A stretch of 64,000 bases of DNA, taken from the NCBI GenBank assembly GCA_002189035.1, contig NEEC01000023.1, positions 496,001-560,000 on the forward strand, written 5' to 3'. The notes under the pieces were generated by a model that was not told the origin of the DNA, did no database searches, and worked only from the letters and a program-made list of their open reading frames with translations. Source of the stretch: Utricularia gibba. Lineage: Eukaryota > Streptophyta > Magnoliopsida > Lamiales > Lentibulariaceae. A program made the translations under genes and the position numbers. This document shows, piece by piece, positions 35,745-47,614 of this stretch; position 1 is the stretch's first letter; every line of letters begins with the position of its first letter.

Positions 35745-36706
35745 TCAAGGCCTCACCTCCATCCACTCATACCGACCACCTGGCATCGGTATCCCTTTCC
35801 TGAAATCAAAATTGTACCTGCATGCACATAATACAGGCTAATGGTGGTGCACCATTGCATTATACAGATAACTTATATCAAATCATGTTACTTGTCTGAG
35901 TGATGGCAGTGCAGTAACTCCTCGGCATAGGTTAAGAACTCTTCCACTTCAACATCAACATCATGAGGTAATGTTACATTCATGGGAAGGCAAGTTGAGA
36001 TGGTATGATTCTTGGTTGAAAGTGAGCTTGAACTGCAAGGTCTGGTTTCTGTTGTGTTCGTCTTCCTGCAGTTCACATGCAGGTGAATTGAACTGAAACC
36101 GCCTACCAATTTATGTTGAGGGTGAGCTAAAAGCTAAAAACATTAATGACTTGGGGACACGGCTAGGTCCACAGCTACTGTTGATGAAATCAAGCAGCCA
36201 CTCAACCTCGCATGTGGGACGAGGCGTTGGCTTCATCTACTGCTGGGTACCTGCCCTACTTTTGATCTAGATGAAAACAAAAAGGAGAATGTGCGCAATG
36301 GAGGATGAATCTCAAACTCCAAGCATGGCTACGTGCAAGGTAAAAGGACAGCTCTGTGAACGTGTCGCCTAATAACAGGAAAGGAAAGTAGGAGGCGGGT
36401 CAACCCGTCATCCCATAAAAACACAGACTTGGTGAAAAAGAAGTGAGGCTAGCACAAAGTAGAAGACAGGAAAATTGGAGTTCGCAAGCACCTTTCTAAA
36501 TCATTTTCCGAAGCACTAGAAGGAAGGAGGTCCATCCCCGATGCGGCCGGAGTCCTGCGGCGTGCGCTGGGCCGGTATGCAGTTTTTTGAAGTCGGCGGG
36601 AACGGAGTTGAAGGTATTCACCGTCGGTGTCGGTTGCGGAGCGGGTTCGTGGTTGAGAAGCGACGGCGGCGTTGATTCTGGGCTTCTTGTTAGTGTATTT
36701 CCCCAT
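35745..36706 (-). CDS. Cyclin-dependent kinase inhibitor, KRP/ICK family
   Basis: Three coding exons: 36706-36492, 36065-35892 and 35817-35745, giving 153 aa. The N-terminus MGKYTNKKPRI and the motif YLQLRSRRLQK are typical KRP elements. The C-terminal CDK/cyclin-binding motif is assembled across the last intron: VEEFLTYAEELLHCHHSDK joins YNFDFRKGIPMPGGRYEWME, ending VRP. KRP proteins bind CYCD/CDKA complexes in the nucleus and restrain cell-cycle entry or promote endoreduplication. The linker before KYNFD is divergent (LLHCHHSD instead of the usual Gln-rich stretch with Phe). A second acceptor 18 bases downstream would remove YNFDFR in frame. The start at 36706 fits the conserved MGKY; a TTG lies further upstream. 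Confidence 0.88.
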
Positions 36707-37697
36707 TCGTTTCCGCAAGTAGTGGGGGAATCAGAGAATCCTAGGGAAGGGAAGGGGGTGGTGAAGAAGAAGAGCTGGGAATCGAGGGAAAGCGGGGGGG
36801 AATTTGGGGTTTTCCTTTTTCACTTGCGTCGGCAGCAGCGACCCCGCAGGCGGTGGATCCCTTTTTCCTCTCCCCTCCTGGATATGATTTGTCGGCTCCC
36901 CTCCCCATTTATCCATCTGTAAAAAGCACCCTTCCCTTCCTTGCCGTGCGTGCAGTAAATAATTTTAACTTTTAATACTAATTTAAGAATATTAAATAAT
37001 ATATATATTCATCAGATAAAAACAATCATAAGATTGATCATCAACTTTGATGATAAACAATTATTCTTAAAAAATATTTATTGCAATATCTACTTATTTT
37101 TTAAATCACGCAGTTCAATGTAAATTAATAATAATTATATTTAATATATTATAAATTAAAATATTTTACTAAATTGTATTTGATAGTTATTCATTAATTA
37201 GCATGTGTATATCAACTTTATATAATTTTATTATTCATATACTAATTTTTTTAAGTGTATGAGTGATATACACAAATGAATGAAGAGTTTAATGATATCA
37301 ATATTAACTATATATTCAAATTTACATTTTTGAATATCAAACAGTGATATATATATATATTCAATTATAATGTATTTAATTATACTAATACCCTACTATC
37401 AAACCATTTCTTTGAACTAGTAAACCATGGATATGTTCTTATAATTCAACTATAATTTTGTAAATAATGATCTTTAACATAAAACCACATAAAATGGATT
37501 AAAAGTGGTTGTGTTTTGGATTTAAATATTTATACCGGTCCAAGTCGTCGAAGCGAGTGCAGTGCACACAGAGAGACAGAGAAGAGCATGGGTAAATAAA
37601 TGGTGGGTATACTTCAGCCATCCCATCAACTTCCTTCGTTTTCAGGCAGCGATGCAACAGGGACAAGCTCTTCGAGCTACGCAGCCCAACGGGTTAC
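36707..37697. other. KRP promoter and AT-rich spacer
   Basis: KRP leader and promoter from 36707 to about 36950, then very AT-rich sequence to about 37540, including a short (AT)n run near 37350. No gene is seen. Confidence 0.5.
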
Positions 37698-38756
37698 TCA
37701 GTCACGAACTTCATCGGACCGATTGTGGTTGTGCGAAAACCTCGGCCGCCTTCTCCGGCGATAACCGAGGTCTCTGGGGACGTTGAGGTCTTGCTCATCG
37801 TCCTCTGCACCATCTTCTTCGGCTTCATCGTCTTCTTCCATCACCTCCCCTTCAAGTCCCAACAGACTGCTCTCTCCCCAGAGGTACTGACGGGTGCGCC
37901 TCAATCCAGGAATCGCATTGCGATGCCCCAGGACTCCTCTGGACCTCCCGCCCCTCCTTGGAGCTCCGTCTTCCAAAGAACCGATCATCTGGAACAAGAA
38001 AAGGGTGCTCAGCCATCTCCCACGGTCGGCACGGCTTCCACTTCTAATCCGGTCACTGAAGGGTCTGTCCCCACTGTCAACAGCATAGTCGCCGACTAAA
38101 ATGGCACCAGGCATCGCTGATCGGATTGCGCTGACAATGTCATTCAGCTCTCTCTGGTCCTCCAGGCGATGCCACTCCCTCTGTCTAGATGGATCGACAT
38201 CGGCTGGACGTACCATGGGGTGATCTTTTCTGGCATGCCTCCGCAACTCACCGTAGTTTCCAGTGAAAGAACAGGATTCGTGGGAGCAGCTACGGGGTTT
38301 CAGGTTGAGGTACTTTCTTGTATCTTCCACAACCTTCCAGCCTATTACTGCTCCACGGCATAGAGGGCATTTCAGGGAGGTCATCTGTTCCACTGGCTCC
38401 TCAGCAATATTGGGTTGCCCGGAATTGAGCTGTAATGTTCCTCCTCGTCCTTCAAACTCCAAATTCCTGCTTGTTGAATCAAGAGAATCATGATCATTTC
38501 CTACCATGGAACTACTTACTGCAGACAAGGTCTCTGCAGTCTCTTGCTTTAATTTTTTAAAGCGATCCAAACAATTCGAGTGCCTGTAGCTTGTGTCACA
38601 AATGAACGAGCGGCATCCCATTTCATGAGAGCTGCAAATGATTAGAACAGCATTGTGAGGGTGATCCATGCATATCGGGCACAAAGCTTCATCCCACTCT
38701 TTATGTACGGAAGGCATATCTGCATCATTTGGTAAGCTTCTTTTTCTACTAGCCAT
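37698..38756 (-). CDS. DUF1644 family protein (putative zinc-binding, unknown function)
   Basis: Single-exon 352-aa protein starting at MASRKRSLPNDADMPSVHKE. DUF1644 hallmarks are the Cys/His pattern CPICMDHPHNAVLIICSSHE with GCRSFICDTSYRHSNCLDRF, then LKCPLCRGAVIGWKVVEDTR, and the C2H2-like CSHESCSFTGNYGELRRHAR followed by KDHP. The C-terminus is acidic (EVMEEDDEAEEDGAEDDEQD) and then Arg-rich (YRRRRRPRFSHNHNR). The first Cys cluster looks like a modified RING half, but the family has no established activity. Rice relatives have been linked to salt and ABA responses. The 5' UTR probably extends past an intron into 39000-39670. Confidence 0.9.
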   Translation of the reverse strand: MASRKRSLPNDADMPSVHKEWDEALCPICMDHPHNAVLIICSSHEMGCRSFICDTSYRHSNCLDRFKKLKQETAETLSAVSSSMVGNDHDSLDSTSRNLEFEGRGGTLQLNSGQPNIAEEPVEQMTSLKCPLCRGAVIGWKVVEDTRKYLNLKPRSCSHESCSFTGNYGELRRHARKDHPMVRPADVDPSRQREWHRLEDQRELNDIVSAIRSAMPGAILVGDYAVDSGDRPFSDRIRSGSRADRGRWLSTLFLFQMIGSLEDGAPRRGGRSRGVLGHRNAIPGLRRTRQYLWGESSLLGLEGEVMEEDDEAEEDGAEDDEQDLNVPRDLGYRRRRRPRFSHNHNRSDEVRD

Positions 38757-40726
38757 CTACTTGCACTGCGATAAGTTGCTAACAACCAACAGATTAGGAC
38801 AACATTTTTCATTGAAAAAAAAAAACTAGAAATAAGATAACAAATCCAACAGCATATATTCGACACAATACACGAACAAGATAACAATTCCAACAGCTTA
38901 TACAATGATCTGCGCCACAAAAAGTGATACCCAGCTAAAAAAACAACCAGAAGCGGCAACTCTGGAGGGTGAACACCTTCTGCAAGTTCACTTACCAGTA
39001 TAAGGCGTGGCAACCTTTCGTCTTTCTGGTACCTTGAGGAGCTTTACAACGAAGGATTTGAAATCTTAAAATTCTTGAATCAGCTATAATATGATACAGT
39101 ATCTAGTTAAATTCATGCAAAAGATAGCCAGAACTAAGAAAAAAACCGAACCCAGAAAAATCCCAAGCACAAGTAAACGTTCGTATGCTGCGTCAAAGAG
39201 GTATATCAAAAAAGCATATCCCTCGTAAGAAGCGTACCGAAAGAAAAAAACCCGTTTTAAATCGGCACAGATTCTTTTTTTTAAAAAAAAAGAAACTGAA
39301 GAATCAAGAACCAAAAAATTTCCAAGACAATCCTGCACTCTGCTCCTCATATTTATTCGGCTAAACACAACCAGAAGACCGAGTTATCCTAACAAAAAAT
39401 CCGTAAATAACAGGAAGCGCGAGCAAAATCGAGCAAAGAAAGATCTTATTTCAGATCAGTCCAGAGCAAACAAATCGAAAAGTCCGAAGGCGCAAATTTA
39501 CACTTTCGAGAAATCAGAAATCGTTCAGAATTCTCCGACCGATCCAGCTGTTCGATGAGCCAAATTCTTGGGCAAGATTGAGGAGGAAACTTTGACAGAA
39601 ATCGAGTTTCGGTAAATTCAAAACGGAAGAACAGGTTCCGTGACCAGTTTTTAAGGTATTCGTCCTCCACCTGTAACCCAAAAATGGAGGAAACATAGAA
39701 GCGACAATGAATATGCAGATGCGGTCGAGTGGGCCAATGCTAGGCCCAACTATTCGGCGTGAAGCCCATTTACAACGGCCCATAATACATATTTAAATAG
39801 TCCATGAATCTGGCCCATTAAGTTTATGGGCTGACGGGAGGGCACGTCCCAATTTAACGTCCATATCTGCTCCATTCTGTCGGGCCCCACCCCAGCCCGC
39901 AAGAAGTATAGCCGAGTACGGCCCTTGATAGGGATCGCTTCTTTTGTCAGAAAAATTAATTGGTTTTAAGAATCGTTTTTTTCAAATATTTATCCAATTT
40001 TTTTTATATAAAATTGTTTTTGAGAATTGATTCTGATATTCAAATATGCAATTATACCTATATTTTTTTTATAAAAAATTATGATTATTACCCTTCTTTA
40101 AAAAAATTCTTTTGTTTCATTTTTTTATAATAATTATTATAATATAAAATATAACGTATAGAATTTACGTTTCTTTATAATATAAATAATATATAAAATA
40201 TAAATATAAAATAAATGCATCATTTATTTATAAAATTGTTTTATTACTTTTTATACTATAAACAAGAATTAATTCTATAATAATATTTTTCATTCTATTA
40301 AAATTATTTATAAAGACCATTTTCATATTTATTCCTTCTGCCTTAGCGGCCGGTCGGTATCCTTTCGTAGGGGATGGATCGTCGGCCATTAGTAAAAAGA
40401 GGGGCGAAGGACACATATCCGGCCCCCTCCCACCAACTGCCTCTCCATATATTCTGAGGGGGATGGATGAACAAACACACCATTTCATTTCAACAAACAA
40501 TGTCCGATACAGTAGTAGACAAACTCCAGAATCAACATGCTGTTGCATTTTCGGGAGCTTCAGGGGACCAAACACAACAAAATGACATGGGGATGGAAGG
40601 TAGTAGTAATGGTAGGAATCATTCCAAGAGGCACTTTGCACAGATATGCACAAGCTATAAAAGAATGATTAATATCAGGGGCGAGTATACAGGCTTGAGG
40701 GCGTACCATAAAATGAGAGAACCGAA
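38757..40726. other. Leader and promoter of the DUF1644 gene and AT-rich spacer
   Basis: No coding gene. Possible 5'-UTR exon and intron of the DUF1644 gene lie between 38760 and about 39670. The promoter-like region has GGCCCA/TGGGCC motifs (39730-39830). From 39950 to 40320 the sequence is extremely AT-rich. The last 400 bases are 3' sequence of the CLASP gene. Confidence 0.5.
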
Positions 40727-43700
40727 TCAGTGATTTGCATCCACATTTCGGGCTTGAGATATCCTGTTCGCATATATTGTCACCAGCCGCAGCTGAGTGC
40801 TGCTAAGGCCCTCCAAGTACGGCAGGAATGCTTTGCCGAGCATGATGTAAATGTCAACCAGGCAGAAGACAACAGTCTGCAACAAAATTGGAAAATATGA
40901 GGGAGGATCGGACGAGTTTGGCAAGCTGATATCAAATGGATCTCATTTCAGGGATTAACTAACTCCATGCACTCCTTTTTCGAAGGAAACCGGTAGAAGA
41001 TTGATTACCTTTCGAACATCTGCACTCTGATTCCCGAAAGCATCAAAAAGTGCAGGCAAAAATGAGGGCAGCTGAGCCATCAGTTCTTCTTGAGAGAGCC
41101 TGCCGACCAACTATATACACAGAGGGAAGGCACATTTTTATCTTCACAAATATTTCCGAGGGAATGAAATGGCTTTCGTTTATTTGACATGCGACATCAT
41201 TAAAAGGATACCTTTGTCAGACAGTTGATGCATGTAACAAGGGTTTTCTCATCTTCAGCCACAAGCAACGGGACAATAACCTAAATCGTTGCATGAGTAA
41301 AATGGTTGGGTGAGATTGAATCAAGAAGAAAAATGAAAACCAAGATTACTGACATCTGGACATGATTACAATTCAACATATTGCTTACACTTAGACATCT
41401 AAATGGGTCGTACAGTGACAAGATTGTAGTTAAGCAATTTCCAGAATCATTTGCAACCTGAATCCCATGGAAGAAATCATTAGAAAGTGAAAATATAGAA
41501 GTATGTCATCGTCATTCAGGAATGGCCACTCACTTTTGGAACACTGTCCTTGGTCACGTGAAGCAACTTCTCAATGACAATTTCGAAAGAATCCTCCATG
41601 AAATTCTTCTGGATAATATCAATCAAGGCACATTACCATCAAGGTAATACTGGCAATAATCTTACTTAAGATAAAATCATAGTTATATATATAAAAAACC
41701 TGATTTTTCAACATTTCCAGGATCAATGTAAGGGCTAGCTCTCGGATTGATGAATCAGTATCATCCAACACCTCCAGTACAGCCGTCAAGATCTGATTAA
41801 AATACTGAAATACACAACACCAGTTATTAACAATGAAAGACACAATGAACACTGTTGGGGATCCCGAAGGAAGAAAAAATCACACAGGTTTTACAGAAAG
41901 AAAAGTCACAAGTATCTTGAACCTTTTTCCAAACAGAGTGATCACCAGATGTAGATACATCAACCAACTTCTGAAGTGCAGTGTATTTGTTCTCCATCGC
42001 ACCTTCATCTTCACCGTTGCATATCTACAAAAAACAAAAAAAAAAAAAAAGAATTCAAAAAGGTGGATATACAACAAATTAGAAGAAAAACGGCAACACT
42101 CCCACCTACCAACCAAAACGAAGGACATTCCTCAAATTAAAAGAAAACGGTGCTCACCAAATGAAGAATCTGGGGAATACTTGACTCTGCTTCTACTGTC
42201 GCATTCAGTTTCAAAGCTGAAAGTTTTGGATAATCCAGAACTAGTTCAGATGAATGCTCCTTTTCATCTCCAAGTTCGACTGACTTCTGTACGTGATCAG
42301 ATCCAACCAACACACTGATATCCAACTTTGGAGTGGATGATGGTTCATTATTTGGCTGGTCTGCTTCCCAAGCTCCATTAGCATTGCCAGTCATGCTATG
42401 TGCATATTTCGCAACATCATAACTGGGCCTGAGAGTATCCAGGCTCAACTGAGGATCCACTACTTGAAGTTGCAGATTCTGCCGACCATCATCAGGTTTC
42501 AATATTCCAACTGAACCATGAAGGGGTGGATCCTGAAGTGAGCTCCACTTTCTGGAACTCTCCACATCAGCACAACCAGATGAATACCTCCCAACTGAAT
42601 GGCTCTTCTTTGAGGAGCCAATGCAGCCATCGTCCGACAGGGTTCCAATTGAATCAGAAGGATCATAGGCAGACTTGCCACGCCTCTTGTTTTGAAGAAA
42701 GTTCATCAAGTCAACCTCAATGCGAGGAGTATACTGCTTGAGGACACGCCTCAATGTGTTCTGTTCTTCAATAGATAAGCTAAGTATGTAATTCAACACA
42801 GCAGCAGAATCAAAACGAGTGTAGACTGATATTATGCATGTCACAGCAGCTTCTTTCAGCTTTATATTTTTATCATGCACAAGTGGGGTTAATTTTGCAA
42901 GCCATAGCTTAAGGATGCCAATATTTGTAGAACCTTCAGAACTTGGTACATGCTTGTTAAAGGATCCAATAGCAAATTCAATCACAGCCAGTTTAGCTTT
43001 TGGAGATCGCTGTTCATCCAGTGATCGCAGCAAAGCTGGCAGAAGAGAGTCTGCTGCATATGTTTTGCCTACAACTTTCAATGTAGTTGAACAAGGCTGC
43101 CTTACTAATTCCTTTGGATCTATTAGTCGAGAAAATACATGAGGGAGGATTCTCTCCATGTAACTTTCAAATGGCTTTCTGCAAGCTGGAATAAGATCCG
43201 AGAGTGTTGACAAGGCTGCCTGAGCAACCTTGTGATGTGGATCATCCAAATGCTGAAAAAATAGCTTCATGACCTTCTCAAAGCTCTGTACTATTTCTTG
43301 AACCCCTCTTGTACCTTGCTGAAGCAATGAATGTATATAGCCAAATACAGCTACACGAGCATTCCAATCTGAACTAGAACTGAGACCCTCATTTAAAGCC
43401 TCATTAAGAGAAGTAGGAGTATATGAATTACTAGATAAATCTCCCAATGGAAGTTGACTTTCATCAAAGCTCCGCCTTCTTCCTGCAGACATTCGTCCTA
43501 CCGCATTTTTTCTCAGAAGAGGGCGCTGAAAATTTGGTACATCCCTAGAGTTCCCATCTTTGAAACTTATGTCCATGATTTGTCTCTCCACGTGAGTGTT
43601 TGTATGTTGCCGCGCTTCCCTAAAATCAGCATTTTCTTCACCTAACCCCCTATCTTGTAATTTTTCAGAAATTCTTTTAGTGGAGAAAGAAGAATGCCCC

Positions 43701-46700
43701 GGCATAAGCTCACTTCCCATATTACTCTGGAAAGGCAGAAGACTGGACTCTCTGGAAGCGTGAATTTGTGCCATTATGTCAGATAGGACTAAGCTTCCAT
43801 TTCGATTATTGTCTTTTGATTTGGAAATACCGGAAACTGAATCCAAAAGAGAACTTGTGATGCTGTTTGAAGCTGGAACTGCAAGGGGAAATGGTGGATC
43901 ACGCGCAGAGGGAGGATCAACCCCTGCACAAAAAAGAAAAAAGAAATATATAACTGCCTTTGGAGTGAGATTCAAAGTATTTAGATTGGCGTGTAAGAAA
44001 GTCCATATCCTCCCAAGTACCTAAATCCAAACTGGAAGAACGATTTTTCTCTGGAATATTTAAGCCTCTAAGCATACTTTCTATGGCTGAAACCTTTTGT
44101 TTGCTAGAGTGAAGAACACTTTCCAAACTGCGGTCTGTATCTTTTGCAGAAGATTTTGCTTGTGCAAGTAGAAGTCCGGAGGTCAGAGATGTTCCTGAAC
44201 TCACACTAGAAGTCTTATCCATTGCTACTATTGCAGAGGTTCCATAACCAGGAATATGAGAATTCAAAGATGGATTTGAGCTTCTTTCACGTATGGAAGG
44301 AGAAGTATGCCTTCTGTGCATTCCTCCGTCTTCATCATTTATTACCTAGAAAAAGAATCTCTCAACCTATTGATCTACCAAGGAGAATTATGCATACAAG
44401 ATCAGAAATATATGGTACCCTCTGAACAACGTGATCAAATGATGAAAACAAACGCCGTGAGCGGTCTGGCCAGGTTTTTGCAAACATCCTATAACAAGTT
44501 CTTGCAGTAGAACGTACCTGTCACGTTCAATCCCAAAATTCAGGGTTCGTGCCATTAGATGATACAGATTCAGGCCCGACATAAATGAGCATAAAATGCA
44601 TGGCCAAAGAGTAGAAACCATACATAATCCAAAAGGATACAAGAGACACACTTAGGAAACAATTCTCATACCTCGCTCATTGCATCTGCCACGCAGCATC
44701 CAATAAGATCTTCGTAAAGGTCAGCTGATCGTTGTATTTCAGGTGCATCAGCCCAATATTCAAGGATTAGAAGTGCATACTCACAACACCTAGAGCATAA
44801 GCATAGGAATGCATAAAGAAATTAAAAAATGAATTTCATGGAGCAACAAAATAATGTTTTACGCATCAAAGAACAATGCAGCTCATGAATGAGAAATAGC
44901 ACCTAGCACGAAGCACTGCATTGCGGTCATTCTTCGCACAATCAACAATCCTAGGAAGTGAGCGGGAAACCTTGCAGTTTCGCAGCATCTAAACGAAGAA
45001 TAAAAAGGAGGAGTTGCATACCGTAGACGAAAAAGCCTCTTGATCAGGATAAAAAAAAATCTTACCGTCTTTATGCAGTTATCTGCAGATTCTGCAATTA
45101 CAAGGACTGTTATCACAACAAGCTTGAAGAGGACCTAAATTGACAGGAAAACCATGTGACTCGATATATAATAATAGCAGGTGATGCACCTACAAAAAAA
45201 GTTCTCACCGGAATAAACATTTCTGCGCATGCCTCAAAGTCCCCCAATAGGTCCTTTGATAAGAAGCACAGCAAATGACATGCCTTGTAGATTGAGTGAA
45301 GAGAATAAGTGAAGATACTTGAATATAAAAGTATGGAAATTTACTTGCCAGATGAGATTTTTTCATGAGATGCATTTTAGCATCCCATATTCACATGAAA
45401 AAGCAGTTGTATTTCTCATTATTCAAACCTGTTTAACAATGCTAGATCGTCGATCAGATAGCTGTGTGCTCAAGGGACCAACAAGCTGCTTTAGGAGTCC
45501 TCTAAAACTGGGGTAATCAGTAGCACCTAGACGATGGTAAAAATTATAAGACATACTTGAGCTGGCACCCAAAAGAATCATTGTACAAGAAACCATTTTT
45601 TATGACTATTCAACAGACCTCCAACAACAAGTCCTTCAACTCTCTGCATGGCTGCAATCCGTATTGACCAATCTTTATCAGGCACAAGGGTGGAAGCAAT
45701 CTTCTCAAACTCTCTCGTAAGCTCTTTCTCTGAGTATACCTTAACTGCTTCAATGGGTTTTTCTGTGATATCTCCCTCTGCTGCTCATAGAAAAAAAGTG
45801 AAGTAAAAATTAAACCTCTAAAAATACAGATATAACACCTAAATAGGCACAACCTCCAAACAATGAAACCTCTCGCGCATTGCTCTTAGACTTCGGGCTA
45901 CTTTTCTTGGGATTCATCAAAGCAGATTTTGCCTCAAAAGATGAATGGCTGCCCAACATTGCACCAGAAGATTGAACTTTTGGCTCGATTTTTTCTAATC
46001 TAGTTTTAATATCTTTCATCTGCAGAGAAAAATAGCCATCCAAATTTATCATGTTCAAAACGCGAAAAAAAAGAATAAGAATACACGAAACCTTCATAAA
46101 TCTAGTTCATTGAATGCGCTATTATTACCAGTGGCATGGCTATACTATGTTGGTTCAGTTCTTCAAGAAACTGAGGACCGGCCTGAGAGAACATCTCCTG
46201 CAGCACAGAAAAACATCAGAGAATGACTGACATTTTGCGGCCAACCAACCAGAAATGCAAAAAAACATCTGATTCTACTATCCAATTTACTAATAATCCA
46301 TTGCCATAATCCTTCACACAATCACATTGTATCTCGTTCCATTTCTTTCTCAGAAGCAAAAAATGCTATCACTCCCGATCCTTTTCAATTCTACTGCTCG
46401 AGCCTTGTGTTGACAATTCAATATCTATCAAGGTTTTGGTTGTATTCAATCACTGTTCCTTTCAATGATGCAGCCCCAGTGTTCCTCTAAAATTCTTCGT
46501 TTTATCTTATCCATGGGGCCAAATTCAATAATTTTGATATACTAACAGCAATCCGGACCCCAAGTGAAGAAAAAAGTAAGACTACTAGTGGCATGTAATG
46601 ATAATTAGAAAGACAATGGTGAATCCCAGAACTAAAGGAAAGTTTATGATGGGTTTATTCTGACCTCAATACAAGAAGTTGCTGCATCCCTCACAGCAGG

Positions 46701-47614
46701 ATTTGGATCGGTTAGCATGTGCAAAATCTGATTCATGATCAAAACACATGAGGCCTTAAACTAGTAGAAACAATCAATATGGCTTGCAAGTTCATCAAAA
46801 GAACAGGAGATCAAAATCCATTTCGAGGAATAAAACTTCAACATACAGGCGGAAGAATGGCTCGTTGAAGGGGTAGTTCTGTAGATGCAAACAAACCAAT
46901 AGCTGATGTAACAGTGCGAGCAAACTCCTCACGGACTCTCCAACTTCTGTGTGCCCAAGCGTATGATCCTGCTCTTTCAACTATTATCGTAGGGGAAGAC
47001 ACCTGCAGCCACAGACGAAGGAAAACTGAACACGTAAGCTTGCATCACATCTAATGGGGTTGAGGCAGCAGATCAACATCTGCCTCCCAAAAACCACCAA
47101 AAGTGTCGGTGGAGAGGAAACTAAAAGACAAAAAAAAAAAGCATACTCTGACCACGAATCCACCCGCACGACGAAATCAAGAACTGAAATTAAAACCCTA
47201 GACTACCGCAATCGGTTCATTCATCGCAACGGTCGATTGAGAGCCATCAAAATTCACATCAACTGAATGCCTAAAACAGTACCTCCATAAGCGTGAGCAA
47301 AAACCTCCTGGCAGCATCCCTAACCGGCTGCTTAGCATCACCCAATCTCTCAACCACCGGGGGACAAGCCCATTCAAGTGAAGCTTAAAATGTTCACCAG
47401 ACAGCACAGCAGCCGAAGCCAGCGCCTGCAGCGCCCCTTGCGACACGCGAAAGTTATTGTCCTTCAGAAGATCCAAACACACATCTACGAGTGCAGTAAC
47501 CTCCGACGTAGACAACGGCTTCCTGGATCCCTCAAGCAGTTCATGGAGGCGTTCAACTCCAGCCATCCGCTCCTTGGTGTCCTTGGCACGCGCGAGCTCC
47601 AGCGCCTCTTCCAT
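40727..47614 (-). CDS. CLASP: CLIP-associated protein (CLASP), microtubule-associated
   Basis: Large gene of about 20 exons spanning 6.9 kb. The start MEEALELARAKDTKERMAGV opens the first TOG domain (exon 1, 47614-47283). Exon 2 (47002-46857) reads IIVERAGSYAWAHRSWRVRE. Further exons include ILHMLTDPNPAVRDAATSCI, MKDIKTRLEKIEPKVQ, the big Ser-rich plus TOG exon (about 43920-42137) with YSSGCADVESSRKWSSLQDP, and the last exon (about 40876-40727), TVVFCLVDIYIMLGKAFLPY to the stop after NVDANH. CLASP tracks and stabilises cortical microtubules and links them to auxin-carrier recycling. Exon 1 is broken at the G5 run 47359-47363 (minus-strand C5). One extra C restores LVPPVVERLGDAKQP and a 333-base phase-0 exon. 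The rest reads normally where I checked it. Confidence 0.93.

Noticed and set aside
39955-40320. Possible second inverted-repeat element in the AT-rich spacer
   Set aside because: The ends share only scattered AT words. No extended complementary arms comparable with those at 17731-18043 could be matched.
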